Below, one piece after another: positions 9,966-19,706 of a DNA stretch of 64,000 nt. A program made the position numbers and the translations under genes. Positions within the stretch are counted from its first letter, which is position 1. Every line of letters starts with the position of its first letter. Below the pieces are notes generated by a model. That model searched no databases. It was not told the DNA's origin and saw only the letters and a list, made by a program, of their open reading frames with translations. Source of the DNA: Colocasia esculenta (taxonomy: Eukaryota > Streptophyta > Magnoliopsida > Alismatales > Araceae); assembly GCA_014218235.1 (NCBI GenBank), contig CM024766.1, positions 49,007,359-49,071,358 on the forward strand. Direction: 5' to 3'.

Positions 9966-9973
9966 TTTAAATA
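9966..9973 (+). promoter_or_regulatory. TATA-like box of Sire5 5' LTR
   Basis: TTTAAATA in the context cagtttaaatagaag, between the tandem array and the hairpin region. The 3' LTR carries the same box at 21081-21088. Confidence 0.45.
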
Positions 9974-10283
9974 GAAGACTCAAGACGAAAAGAACAGAAC
10001 TGATAGAGCAACATCGCTTGATTTTAGAAGAAGAAAGGAATCCATCTCTCTCAATCTTTAGAACTTTGAAGAAGAGCGAAGCCTCCACTCCAAACCTTGT
10101 TCTAAGCTCTTAGCTCTCTGTGCTCAAAGAAATCTTCTCATTTGTAAGAGCCTGTGTGGTCCTTGGAGAGAAAAACCTTGTTAAATCTCTTTCTCTCTCG
10201 GGGCTTAGGAGCTTCAGGTTGTAGCTGGTCAAGCTAGAATCTGAAGCCTGTTTTCACAACCTTTTTCTGATTAGTTTGTGTTC

Positions 10284-10394
10284 CCTTCTGGACGAAGGAA
10301 GACCTGGTGGTATCCAGGGTGGTTGTTGTTCCCTTCTGGACGAAGGAAGACCTGGTGGTATCCAGGGTGGTTGTTGTTCCCTTCAGGCTGAAGG
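10284..10394 (+). repeat. Hairpin string in Sire5 LTR
   Basis: CCTTC-TGGAC-GAAGG (10284-10298), CCTGG-TGGTAT-CCAGG (10303-10318), a second copy of both, then CCTTCA-GGC-TGAAGG (10380-10394). It occupies the same place as the strings in LTR1-LTR3, with unrelated stem sequences. Confidence 0.75.
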
Positions 10395-10455
10395 AAGACC
10401 AGTTGAGGCTGGGTGTAAGGATCCTTAAGGGGGATTGTACCCTTGATAGTAAAAT

Positions 10456-10525
10456 CCTGAGGTATTGCTCAGGGACTGGACGTAGGTCTCCTGTGGAGAG
10501 GAGTTCCGAACCAGGATAAAATCCT
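10456..10525 (+). promoter_or_regulatory. Conserved two-hairpin module in Sire5 5' LTR
   Basis: CCTGAG-GTATTG-CTCAGG, then GACTGGACGTAGG, then TCTCC-TGT-GGAGA, then GTTCCGAACCA and ATAAAATCCTTGTG. Relative to LTR1-LTR3, both stems are replaced by other complementary pairs while the single-stranded core is kept. Confidence 0.7.
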
Positions 10526-10686
10526 TGTGTCTTGTGGATGTGTTTTGTGTGATTGTTATCTTGTTTGCTCTAACTCTAACCTTGTTATTAAGTTGTGCAA
10601 TCTTTTCAGTAAACAGGTTTTAATCAAAGATCGAAGTTTTAATAACCCATTCACCCCCCCTCTGGGCTAGCTAGCTGGGCAACAAG

Positions 10687-10698
10687 TGGTATCAGAGC
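10687..10698 (+). other. Primer-binding site of Sire5
   Basis: TGGTATCAGAGC two bases after the 5' LTR, complementary to the 3' end of initiator tRNA-Met. Confidence 0.92.
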
Positions 10699-10748
10699 CC
10701 GTCTCTTCGACAAAGAAGAAGATCCAACGATCTGAAGAGCAAAGATCA

Positions 10749-12515
10749 ATGGCAGCCCAAAGTCACTTCGAAGGTCAGTCTGTCAACAGACCTCCTTTGT
10801 TCGATGGTGAAGATTATACGTATTGGAAGACCAGGATGGAATACTTTCTACAAGGCCACGATTATCAAATCTGGTCAATAGTGGAAGAAGGTGATCTGGT
10901 CGTCACAAATGAGAAAGCACAATGGACAGATGAAGATAGAAAGAAAATCTCCTTGAACTGTAAAGCTAAGAGCATTCTATGTTGTGCTCTAAGCAAGAAA
11001 GAGTTCAACAGAGTTTCAGCATGCAAATCCTCCATGGAAATGTGGGAAAAGTTAAAGATCACATATGAAGGTACAGACAAAGTAAAGGAGACAAGAATTG
11101 ACATTCTTGTCACTCAGTATGAAAGATTTCAAATGCAAACAGGTGAGTCTATTACCCAAATGTTTAGTAGATTTACTGACATTACTAATGGCCTAGCAAG
11201 TCTAGGAAAGTCATATGAAAATGCAGATATGGTAAGGAAGATTCTCAGATCCCTGCCATCTTCATGGACGGCAAAGGTCACAGCTATCGAAGAAGCTAAT
11301 GATCTTAAGAGAATGTCAGTAGAAAAACTCATTGGGTCTCTCATGGCCCATGAAATAAACATGGAAAGACTAGGAGAATCCTCCAGTAGAAAGAAGCAGT
11401 CAAATGCGCTTAAAGCTAATGGGGACTCATCAGAAGAATCCTTAGATAACAGTGAAGATAGCAAAGATAGTGATGATGAAGAAGCCATGCTCTCAAGAAG
11501 ATTGCAGAGAATCTTGGCAAAGAAGAAGAAGTTCCAGTCTGGTAGGAGGTACTTCAAGAAAAACAAAGATCTCAAGAGACCAGATGGAAAAGATCAGAAG
11601 AGGAATGAGCCACTTTGCTATGAATGCAAGAAACCTGGACATATCAAGGCAGACTGTCCAATGTTAAAGAAAAATGATCACAAGAAGAAGGACAGCTCCA
11701 AGAAGTTCAGAAGATTCAAAAAGAAGGCCATGGCAGCTGCATGGGACAACAGCAGTGACTCAGATAGTGAGTCAAGCTCAAGCAGTGAAGGTGAAGAAGC
11801 CAACTTGGCTCTCATGGCGAATACCGAGGATAAGGTAACATCTGACTCTTCTTTCGATTCCTGTAATGACTCAGATTCGGATAATTTGGAAAGTGCATTT
11901 AATGAACTCTACAATAAGTATAAAGAAGTGTGTAAACTACTTAAGCTAAGCAAGAAAAATATCACATGTTTCGAAAATACCAACTCAGATTTAAAATCTG
12001 AAAACGAAGAACTAGAAAAACAAATAGTTGAGCTTAAGAGAAGAAATGAACTATTATGTGAAAATTTAAAAGACAAGAACAGAAAAATCACTGACCTAGA
12101 AAAACAGGAAAACTCAGATGATTTAAGAAAAACTGTAAATGAATTAAATGAAGAAAACAATACACTAGCAAGCACCCTAGAAAAATTTACCAATGGTAAA
12201 AACTCTTTAATATTAAAAGGTGCTAGGAGATCGGGTAAAAAGAAAAATGGATTAGGATATACACCCCCAGATAATGAAGAAACCATAATATACCCTAAAA
12301 CATATCCAACACCAAAATTTGTACCCGAACAAGATGTAGCATACAAAGCTGATTTCAAATACATAGAAAAAGTAACTAAGTTATCCTGCTGCAGTCACTG
12401 CAACAAGTTAGGACATATTAAAATGACATGCCCAACAAGACATAAAAAATGGATATTAAAAGGTAAAGTTGATGATACTAACCAATCAGGACCCAAAAAG
12501 AATTTGGGTACCTAA
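10749..12515 (+). CDS. gag: Sire5 Gag polyprotein (Sirevirus)
   Basis: The structural protein that builds the virus-like particle and packages the element RNA. I chose the ATG at 10749 (MAAQSHFEG), because it starts the conserved Gag N-terminus; the frame is open upstream to 10686 but that part overlaps the PBS. Length is 588 residues. Order: the RPPLFDGEDYTYWKTRM motif; the capsid-like UBN2-type region with MEMWEKLKITYEGTD; a first CCHC knuckle CYECKKPGHIKADC (about 11617); a Lys-rich then Ser/Asp/Glu-rich stretch; a Glu/Lys/Leu coiled coil (about 11900-12210); and a second knuckle CSHCNKLGHIKMTC (about 12391). Two knuckles and a coiled-coil tail fit Sireviruses. The usual WVPKA ending lies in another frame after an A5 tract near 12493, so the last residues differ and the frame ends at TAA 12513. 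Confidence 0.92.
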   Translation: MAAQSHFEGQSVNRPPLFDGEDYTYWKTRMEYFLQGHDYQIWSIVEEGDLVVTNEKAQWTDEDRKKISLNCKAKSILCCALSKKEFNRVSACKSSMEMWEKLKITYEGTDKVKETRIDILVTQYERFQMQTGESITQMFSRFTDITNGLASLGKSYENADMVRKILRSLPSSWTAKVTAIEEANDLKRMSVEKLIGSLMAHEINMERLGESSSRKKQSNALKANGDSSEESLDNSEDSKDSDDEEAMLSRRLQRILAKKKKFQSGRRYFKKNKDLKRPDGKDQKRNEPLCYECKKPGHIKADCPMLKKNDHKKKDSSKKFRRFKKKAMAAAWDNSSDSDSESSSSSEGEEANLALMANTEDKVTSDSSFDSCNDSDSDNLESAFNELYNKYKEVCKLLKLSKKNITCFENTNSDLKSENEELEKQIVELKRRNELLCENLKDKNRKITDLEKQENSDDLRKTVNELNEENNTLASTLEKFTNGKNSLILKGARRSGKKKNGLGYTPPDNEETIIYPKTYPTPKFVPEQDVAYKADFKYIEKVTKLSCCSHCNKLGHIKMTCPTRHKKWILKGKVDDTNQSGPKKNLGT

Positions 12516-12518
12516 AGC

Positions 12519-13440
12519 TTGATGTTTTCATTTCAGGTTAACCCTCGAGCATCCAAATGGTATTTGGATAGTGGGTGCTCAAGGCATATGTCAGGCAACA
12601 AGAAGATATTTGTTGATCTCCAAGCTGAAGAAGGCACAGTCACCTATGGAGATAATGGAAAAGGGACTGTGATAGGAAGCGGGTCTGTGAACATCAAAGG
12701 AAAATCAGTCATAAAGGATGTAATGCTGGTCAAAGGGTTAAAGCACAATCTCATCAGCATCAGCCAGTTGTGTGACAAAGGCCATCAAATTCAGTTTCAA
12801 GAATCAAAATGCAGTATCTTAAAAGATGGTGAAGTCATATTTGAAGCCTACAGAGAAAGAAATTTGTATGTTCTATATCTCGATGAACTCAAGGATCAAG
12901 ATGTGTGTTTGGCAGCTAGCAAAGATAAATCAACTGAGTTGTGGCACAGAAGATTGGGCCACTGCAGCTTGGATGGGCTGAACAAGCTCAGAAAAAGAAA
13001 ACTAGTTGAAGGACTGCCAAAGGTAAATTTCAGATTGGATAGCATTTGCAGACCTTGTGCAAGAGGAAAGCACACCAAGAGCTCCTTCAAATCAAAGACT
13101 GTAGTAACCACCTCAAAGCCCTTAGAACTACTTCACATGGATTTATTTGGGCCAATGAGGACTACCAGTTTGGGAGGAAAGAATTTTGGATTTGTAATAG
13201 TTGATGATTATTCAAGATTCACTTGGGTATCCTTTTTAGAGCACAAAGATGACACATTTGAGAATTTTGTCAGCTTCAGTAAGAAAGTTCAGAAAGATCA
13301 GAAATTCTCAATTGTCTCTATTCGATCAGATCATGGTGGTGAGTTTCAGAATGAAAATTTGCGAAGTTCTGTGATGATCAAGGAATTGAGCACAACTTCT
13401 CAGCTCCAAGGACACCTCAACAGAATGGAATTGCTGAGAG
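12519..13440 (+). pseudogene. pol: Sire5 pol part 1: protease and integrase N-terminal/core
   Basis: In the same frame as gag, one stop codon after it. There is no clear ATG at the start, as expected for a Gag-Pol fusion made by read-through or frameshift. The aspartic protease motif WYLDSGCSRHMSG is at about 12558. The zinc finger of the GAG-pre-integrase domain follows (LWHRRLGH, then CRPCARGKH). The integrase core shows the first Asp in LLHMDLFG (about 13127) and the second in RSDHGGEF (about 13327). The true reading then leaves this frame at about 13360, so the frame beyond it (to 13544) is meaningless and the catalytic Glu segment is read in another frame. One lost base in the gaaaatttgcgaag stretch is the likely cause. 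Confidence 0.88.
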
Positions 13441-15319
13441 GAAAAACAGAACTCTTTTGGATATGGCAAGATCAATGTTATCAGAATATGATCTGCCAAG
13501 ATATTTCTGGGCCGAAGCTATCAACACTGCATGTTATATCATAAATAGAGTGATGATCAGGCCAATTCTGAAAAAGACTGCTTATGAACTCTACAAAGAA
13601 AAGAAGCCAAAGATTAGCCATTTCAGAGTATTTGGATGTCCTTGCTTCATCCATAACAATGGAAAAAGGGACATTGGTAAGTTGGATGCCAAATCAGATG
13701 AAGGCATTTTCATGGGGTATTCCTCTAAACCTAAAGGTTATAGAGTTTTCAATAAACGTTCCTTATTAATTGAACAATCAGTACATGTTATTTTTGATGA
13801 ATCTAACCCTTCCTTGAAAAAGGAAGAAATTAGTGACATTGATGATGCAGATGTCCTGTCCGAAAAATTAAAGAAAACTTCAATTAAGGACAAAGAGGAT
13901 CCAACTCTGGAAGAACTGCAGCAAACAGAAATCCAACATAAAGATCTTCCAAAGGAATGGAGACATCAGAAAGATCACCCTCCTGAAAACATCATTGGTG
14001 ATCCATCTGTAGGGGTAAGAACTAGAGGTAATGTAATTCCATGCGACTATTTAGCATTTGTTTCTCAAGTAGAGCCTAAGACAGTCAATGAAGCTTTATC
14101 TGATGAATCTTGGATATTAGCCATGCAAGATGAACTAAATCAGTTCAAGAGAAACCAAGTATGGTCACTTGTTCCTAGACCATCCAATCATTCAGTTATT
14201 GGCACCAAATGGGTGTTCAGAAATAAACTGGATGAGTCTGGAATAATCTTAAGGAACAAAGCCAGATTGGTGGCTCAAGGCTACTCCCAAGAGGAAGGCA
14301 TAGATTTCGATGAAACTTATGCACCTGTAGCTAGACTTGAGGCCATTAGGATTTTACTTGCTTATGCATCCGCACTTGATTTAAAACTTTTTCAAATGGA
14401 TGTCAAATCAGCCTTTTTAAATGGTTTCATCAAGGAGGAAGTTTATGTTGAACAACCTCCAGGTTTTGACGACTCTGAATTTCCAAATCATGTATTTAAA
14501 CTACATAAGGCCTTATATGGTCTAAAGCAAGCTCCTAGAGCCTGGTATGAAAGGCTCAGTAATTTCTTATTAAATCATGGTTTCACTAGAGGTAAAGTAG
14601 ATAGTACATTATTTATAAAATCTAAGGTTAAACATATACTTCTTGTACAAATCTATGTGGATGATATTATTTTTGGATCTACTGATGAATCTCTTTGCAA
14701 GTACTTTGAAAAGCTTATGCAGGGAGAATTCGAAATGAGCTTGATGGGGGAGTTAAGCTACTTCCTTGGATTGCAAATCAAGCAAGGGAAGGATGGCACT
14801 CATATCTGTCAAGCAAAGTACACCAAAGAGCTGTTGAAGAAATTTGGATTTGAAGATGCAAAGCCATTATCAACTCCAATGAGCACATCAACCAGAATGG
14901 ACAGTGATCAAAAAGGTAAAAGGGTAGATCAAAAGAATTATCGAGGTATGATAGGATCACTACTTTACTTAACTGCCAGTAGACCAGACATTTTGTTCAG
15001 TGTATGCATGTGTGCTAGATATCAGGCAGACCCTAGAGAGTCTCACTTAATCTCTGTAAAAAGAATATTTAGATATTTAGCTAGAACTCATGATTTAGGT
15101 CTCTGGTATCCTAGATCTTGTGAGATAAATCTAATAGGATATTCAGATGCTGATTATGCTGGTTGCAAAGTAGATAGAAAGAGCACCAGTGGATGTTGTC
15201 AGTTTCTTGCAGGATGCTTAATATCATGGACATCCAAGAAACAAAATTCAGTAGCTCTATCAACAGCTGAGGCGGAATATGTTGCTGCTGGAATTGCTGT
15301 ACACAACTTCTTTGGATAA
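13441..15319 (+). pseudogene. pol: Sire5 pol part 2: integrase C-terminus, reverse transcriptase, RNase H
   Basis: Continues pol in the frame that opens just before 13457. The segment LPRYFWAEAINTACYIINR and a GKLDAKSDEGIFMGYS motif mark the C-terminal integrase part of Copia. The linker EPKTVNEAL leads into RT (about 14080): WVFRNKLDESG, KARLVAQGYSQEEGIDFDET, the first catalytic Asp in FQMDVKSAFLNG, and the YVDDIIFGS box (about 14656). RNase H has YSDADYAGCKVDRKSTSG (about 15142) and STAEAEYVAA (about 15259). The frame is lost by one base at about 15289 and stops at 15319. Domain order IN-RT-RH identifies Copia. Confidence 0.9.
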
Positions 15320-15366
15320 AGCAACAACTTGAAGATTTCGGTATTCACATCAAATCAATTCCTCTA

Positions 15367-15594
15367 TTGTGTGATAATACCAGTGCCATCAACCTCACCA
15401 AAAATCCAGTTCAACACTCAAGGACGAAACACATTGAGGTAAGATATCATTTTATTCGAGACCATGTAGCTAGTGGTAATTTAGAAATTTCGTTTATAGA
15501 TACAAATGGTCAATTGGCAGATATCTTCACAAAAGCCCTACCTGAAGAGAGATTTACATCTCTTAGAAGGGAACTAGGGATGTGCAATTTGTGA
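15367..15594 (+). pseudogene. pol: Sire5 pol part 3: C-terminal RNase H segment
   Basis: The conserved last part of Copia RNase H, containing CDNTSAINLTKNP, HSRTKHIEVRYHFIRD and QLADIFTKALP, ends in a natural stop at 15592-15594. It is separated from part 2 only by the one-base frameshift near 15289. The Met at 15367 is a chance start; the homologous reading begins at about 15290. Confidence 0.88.
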
Positions 15595-15996
15595 AAGAAT
15601 TTCTGTGATTTATTGACATATAAATTTTTCAGATTAAATGAAAAGTTCTCTCTCCGTTAAAGTTAAACAAAACTCGAGTTATCTATATGCTTTGACCGCT
15701 TCTGTGTAGAAAGTTGTTTGACTTGTCAAACCTTTTTGTCGCTTTCTACCTTTGCCGCCTTTTGGCGCTCCCGTCATTAAATAATATTAATTTATCCAAA
15801 CCGTTTTGAGATCGATTCGCCTTCCACCTTTACCCTTTTTATTCTCTATCTGTTCACCTAAAGCTGAAGCCCTAACGATTTTGGGATCGTCTCTCTGCAA
15901 CTTTCGAAGCCTTCTTCTCTTCCCGCGAAGAACTCCTTCGAAAACTTCCGTCCCTTCCATCATCCTCCCTTCCAAAATCCTTTCTTCTCTGCACCC
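15595..15996 (+). other. Spacer between pol and ORF3 of Sire5
   Basis: About 400 bp without a recognisable protein. It has a pyrimidine-rich part (15870-15980, many ttcc/cttct runs) just before the ORF3 ATG. It could be a leader for a spliced or internally started ORF3 mRNA, but no promoter or splice site is clear to me. Confidence 0.4.
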
Positions 15997-17050
15997 ATGG
16001 CCGCTCCGTTGATCTCCGGAAGTGTTGGGGGCTACAGTGCTGAGTATTTATCCCCAAAGGAGCAAGAAAGATTTACTTTCGTGAAGACAAAGATTTGCGG
16101 AAATAAGGCAGTGGATGTTCAGAATCTCGAGAAGAGTGGCATGGCCAGGCTAGTTGATACTATAAGAAGATCGCAGTGGATGGATGTGGTCACATTCAGT
16201 GAGTAAGCTACCCGGATTTGGTAAAGCCTTCTACGTCTGTCTGAAGTCAGAAGCAGATGGATCCCTTGTTTCCTCTGTCAAGGGTATCCAAATCAGAATA
16301 ACCCGTGAGCTGTTGCATGATCTGTTTGGAGTGAAGACCTCAGGATTTAGTGGCATTCACTCTGTGAATGATGAAGTCAAAGGTCTCGGGATCATCGGTC
16401 CAGGATTTAAGTTGAAGGATGGGAAGCTGGATATTAATCAGATGTCCGCGTTCAACCGGTTGCTGCACTTTATAGTCTGCCAAATCTTAGTTCCCCGTAG
16501 TGCTACCTTTTCCTCATGCACTAGGGCAGATTCAGACATAATGTTCTGGGCAATCCAGAACAAAGAGATAAACCTGGCCGCCGTGATGATTGAGCGAATG
16601 TTGTTTGCACATGCTCAATTATGGGAAACAAAGAGCAAGTTGAATGTTTCCCTTCCATATGCCCATCTTCTGACCAAGATCTTCAAGCACTTTGGAGTAG
16701 ATCTGTCAGGGGCGGTAGCTGAAAAGATGGGCCAGTCTATAAGGTCCAGAAACCTGAAGAAAAGTGGCTTTTCAGTGCAAGAAGGAGTTTGGACGAAATC
16801 CTCTGTGGCTGAAGGAGAAGCAGTCATTGCAGATATTCCAGAGGCAGTAGAAGTAGAGCAAGAAGCAGCAAGTCCAGCAGAGCAAGAACCAGTTGAGTCA
16901 GCTGTGGGATGCCAATCCGAAGCTCAATTGGAGGAAGGGTGCAGCTGGTGTGGCAGATTCCTCGCCCACCACCTTAGTCACCTCTATTTTAAGAGAGGTA
17001 TTGGACTCCATCCCCTCCATCTCAGTCTCTTCTCAGGCAGGTGGACCTGA
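15997..17050 (+). pseudogene. Sire5 ORF3, N-terminal part: plant retrotransposon ORF with 'putative plant transposon protein'-like domain
   Basis: Starts at ATG 15997 (cacccATGGCCGCT, a good plant start context). The first 70 residues run in one frame to 16206. The homologous text continues in the next frame from about 16200 (one-base change at 16203). The folded part (about residues 10-250) has a helix-rich pattern with LSPKEQERFTFVKTK, LLHDLFGVKTSGFSG, MSAFNRLLHFIVCQILVPRS and VMIERMLFAHAQLW. This layout resembles the domain found in ORFs of many plant LTR elements (Pfam 'putative plant transposon protein'); I am recalling that, not searching. Sireviruses often have an ORF in this place, called env-like. 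No signal peptide is visible here. The frame degenerates after about 16920. Confidence 0.7.
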
Positions 17051-17468
17051 TGAAGATGCAGTCTTGGAAGAAGCTCCTGCTCAGGGGGAGCAAGAAAGTT
17101 TTGAAGTCCCTGCTCCCATTCAGGGGGAGCATGCTGAGAGTGAAAGGCCAGAGAATGTAGGCCCAAGTGCAGCTGAGGAGCCTGTCTCTCAGCCAAGTAA
17201 GCAGAAAAGAATTGCTCACAGGAGGTCAAGGAAGGGCCATAGGAAAATAAAGTTGAAGCATGTTATGGCCTTGCTAAAAGCCCAAGGAGAGATCCTGACA
17301 TCAGTTCAGAATGGTATACAAGGAATTGTCTCAAATCAAGTGTCAACCTCCTCAGACGTATCCTCAATAAGAAATGCAATGAGGTACTTCAATAAGGAAA
17401 TGTCTGATATGAAGATTTGCTGGCCAGTATTTCAAAGTCTAGTGGTGTCCCTCCTGCACCTACTCTGA
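16893..17468 (+). pseudogene. Sire5 ORF3, middle part 1: acidic then basic low-complexity region
   Basis: Continues ORF3 in a third frame from about 16920. The sequence is rich in Glu, Ala and Ser (VLEEAPAQGEQESFEVPAP), then has a basic patch (KQKRIAHRRSRKGHRKIKLK) that could be a nuclear or nucleic-acid-binding segment. A helical stretch that may form a coiled coil follows (VMALLKAQGEILTSVQNGIQ). The frame loses the reading at about 17420. Function unknown. Confidence 0.55.
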
Positions 17469-17785
17469 GCCATCCAGCTGAAGTTCCTAGGCCACCAGGG
17501 CCTCAAGCTGAAGTTCCTAGGCCACCAGGGCCTCCAGCAGAAGTCTCAGGGCCAACAGGGCCGCCAGCTCAAGGGTCAGGGCCATCAGGGCCATCAGTTG
17601 TAGGGTCACCCGGACCAGTGGCAGCCTCAGGGTCTTCAGGACCATCTCCTGCAGTCAGAGAAGTAAGGTCAAAGGAAAAGAGCCTGTGTCTGTCTCCAAG
17701 GCCCCTGATTCTTCATCTCTTGCCACTCCAACCCTCTCCACACCTTCATCTCCTCCTACTGCACCTCCTGCTCCACCAACCATAA
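17417..17785 (+). pseudogene. Sire5 ORF3, middle part 2: collagen-like Pro/Gly repeat
   Basis: Frame 2 from about 17417. It contains repeats of the type PPGPQAEVPRPPGPPAEV, then GPTGPPAQGSGPSGPS, encoded by an imperfect 27-30 bp tandem repeat (gaagttcctaggccacca) at about 17478-17640. Proline-rich spacers occur in env-like ORFs of plant elements. The homologous reading moves to another frame at about 17690. Confidence 0.55.
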
Positions 17786-19394
17786 AACATCCCATGCCTC
17801 GCACCAAACCTTCCTCATCCTCTACTTCCTCTCAACCCTCCTTCTCACCTACTCCACCTCTCATCTCAGCTTCATCCTCATTAACTCCTCAACCTTCTCC
17901 TATTCAAACTCAATCATCTCAACCTCAATCAACCTCTTCCTTTAATCCTAAACACCTTTTCTATCCTCCTACTCCTCCTAATTCTGTTACCTTTCCTCCA
18001 GTAAAACCTCTGCCTCTTGGTATTTTTGACACCAATGTTCCCGACCCTTTTGAAAGGAACACTCTCCTCACCATTCTTTCCACAGCCTCTCACATTCACA
18101 GGACTGACCCTCCTAGTCCTGTCCTGAAAAAGAGAAAAACCTCTTCCTCTCTAAGCACTCCCTCTGCTTCTCTCTATCCTCCTTTATGGTACTCTCTTAC
18201 CCTTGATCCTAAGAGAAGACCTATCTACAGAGAATACCTCCAGAAATGCATTCTTTCTACCATTTATGGTATTCCTTTTCTCAACCTCTCCGAACACCTA
18301 GCCATTGTTCTTCCTTTTACTCAGATATCTCAACCTTTCAAGTCCAAAATCTTTGAGGGCACTGAGTTCAAGACTGAAGATCAGTGGGCAGCCATCAAAG
18401 GGAACAAGGCTCAGTACTCCAAATACCTGACTGCAAGGGCCGAATCCCTCTCTCACAGAGATCACCCACTCACCTTCTCTGAGTGGTTCATCTTCCAGCA
18501 CAAAACTCCTGGGGATCCTTCATTTTGAAGGAAATTCGCATTGCCAGAGCTTTTCAGTTGTACAGTGACTTCTGTTATTTGAAGAAAATTCCAGAAGTTC
18601 AATTTAGCCAGTTCAACTCACAGATTACTGTGCGGCAGTCAGAGACCCCTATCAACCTGCCTTTTACAGTAGATTTTGTCTCCTTCAAGGCTGAGTTTCC
18701 AGTTCTTCTGCCGAAGCTGCACTCTTTAGTGCTTAATTCAGATGCTGGATCTCATGCTCTCGACATGTTTGCAAGGCAGCTGGGCCGGATGTCAGCAAAG
18801 CAGGGCCGATCTCCCTCCTTCCTGCGGTTCATCTTCAGAGAATATCACTCTGGCCGCATCTCTTCCCTGACCTTAGCTCCACTCATTTCTGAGTGTGAAC
18901 GACTCATCTCCTCAGAATGGGAGCTTCTGTATCGGGCCTCTAATCAGCAACTGGAAGCTATCAATCAAGATCTGGTTAGTCAGAGGAAGCCGACTCTCTC
19001 TGCAGAAGCCTTTATGGATCTCAATTCCATCGCACCCTTACCAGAGCTCTATACTGTCTGGGCAGCTAGATATTCTGCCTTCTATGACTTGAAGCAGGAT
19101 CTGTTAAATCACCAACTTCACTATCCAGTTTCCTTGGACAGATTTCTCCATAGGGCCAGTTTTGGCAAGAGTACCTACTTCAGATTTATTTTGGACAAAA
19201 CTCAGTATGGAGAGTTCCTAGAGCAGCAAAGGCAACTCTACATTCAGAGGAACATCCCTTCCATGGGACCCTCCTTCACAGTTACCTTTGGAGTGTTTCT
19301 GCAAATTTTTGAAGATCTTGAGATCAAGGCATGGGCTGTTATCTCACAGCATGCCTCCTTGTTGTCTCCTTTGTATTATCTTTCTCCTTCTTAA
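17686..19394 (+). pseudogene. Sire5 ORF3, C-terminal part: Pro/Ser-rich linker and helical domain
   Basis: Frame 1 (17686-18528) begins with a long Ser/Pro/Thr-rich stretch, then a KKRKTSSS basic patch and a folded part with LWYSLTLDPKRRPIYREYLQK. After a one-base shift at about 18515 the text continues in frame 0 to a stop at 19394, with a helix-rich part including LLPKLHSLVLNSDAG, SFLRFIFREYHSGR and FLHRASFGKSTYFRFI. A weakly hydrophobic end (VTFGVFLQIF ... WAVISQ) is not a convincing membrane anchor. All ORF3 pieces together span 3.4 kb, roughly 1,130 codons, with about five frame changes. I do not recognise the C-terminal domain. Confidence 0.6.
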
Positions 19395-19440
19395 TACAAA
19401 TTCTTCTCTCTTCTTTGTCTCACAGCTTATCTTTTTGCCT

Positions 19441-19540
19441 AATGACAAAATGGGGGAGACAACTAACATAAATCTGAAACACATATTTCATTCTTTGTAT
19501 GATATTTAGTATATTTTGTCATCATCAAAAAGGGGGAGAT
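19441..19540 (+). promoter_or_regulatory. Double polypurine tract of Sire5
   Basis: Tracts acaaaatgggggagac (about 19446) and caaaaagggggagat (19526-19540), the second touching the LTR start TGATGACC. A duplicated tract is again the Sirevirus arrangement. Confidence 0.8.
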
Positions 19541-19706
19541 TGATGACCAAACTGTCCCCATAATAAATATTTCCATTTATTTAATATTAATTTTGATGAT
19601 TAACAAAACAACACTAATGGATTTCATGAGACTTGAGAACAGGAAGCAAAAGAAAAATGAAAGATCAAGACAATCTGGTAAGTCCCATCATTTCTATCTA
19701 AGTCCC

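Larger units (their letters stand above)
8429..10684 (+). mobile_element. Sire5 5' LTR (2,256 bp)
   Basis: Runs from TGATGACC to GGGCAACA, followed two bases later by the PBS. Order: about 165 bp of AT-rich start including ttttgatgattaacaa, a ~0.9 kb array of AACGA repeats, a TATA-like box at 9966, a leader, several hairpins (10284-10394), the conserved two-hairpin module, and a C-run (cacccccc) near the end. Confidence 0.93.

Noticed and set aside
17417..17785. Collagen-like host gene
   Set aside because: The PPGP repeats lie within the continuous ORF3 of Sire5, between pol and the 3' LTR.
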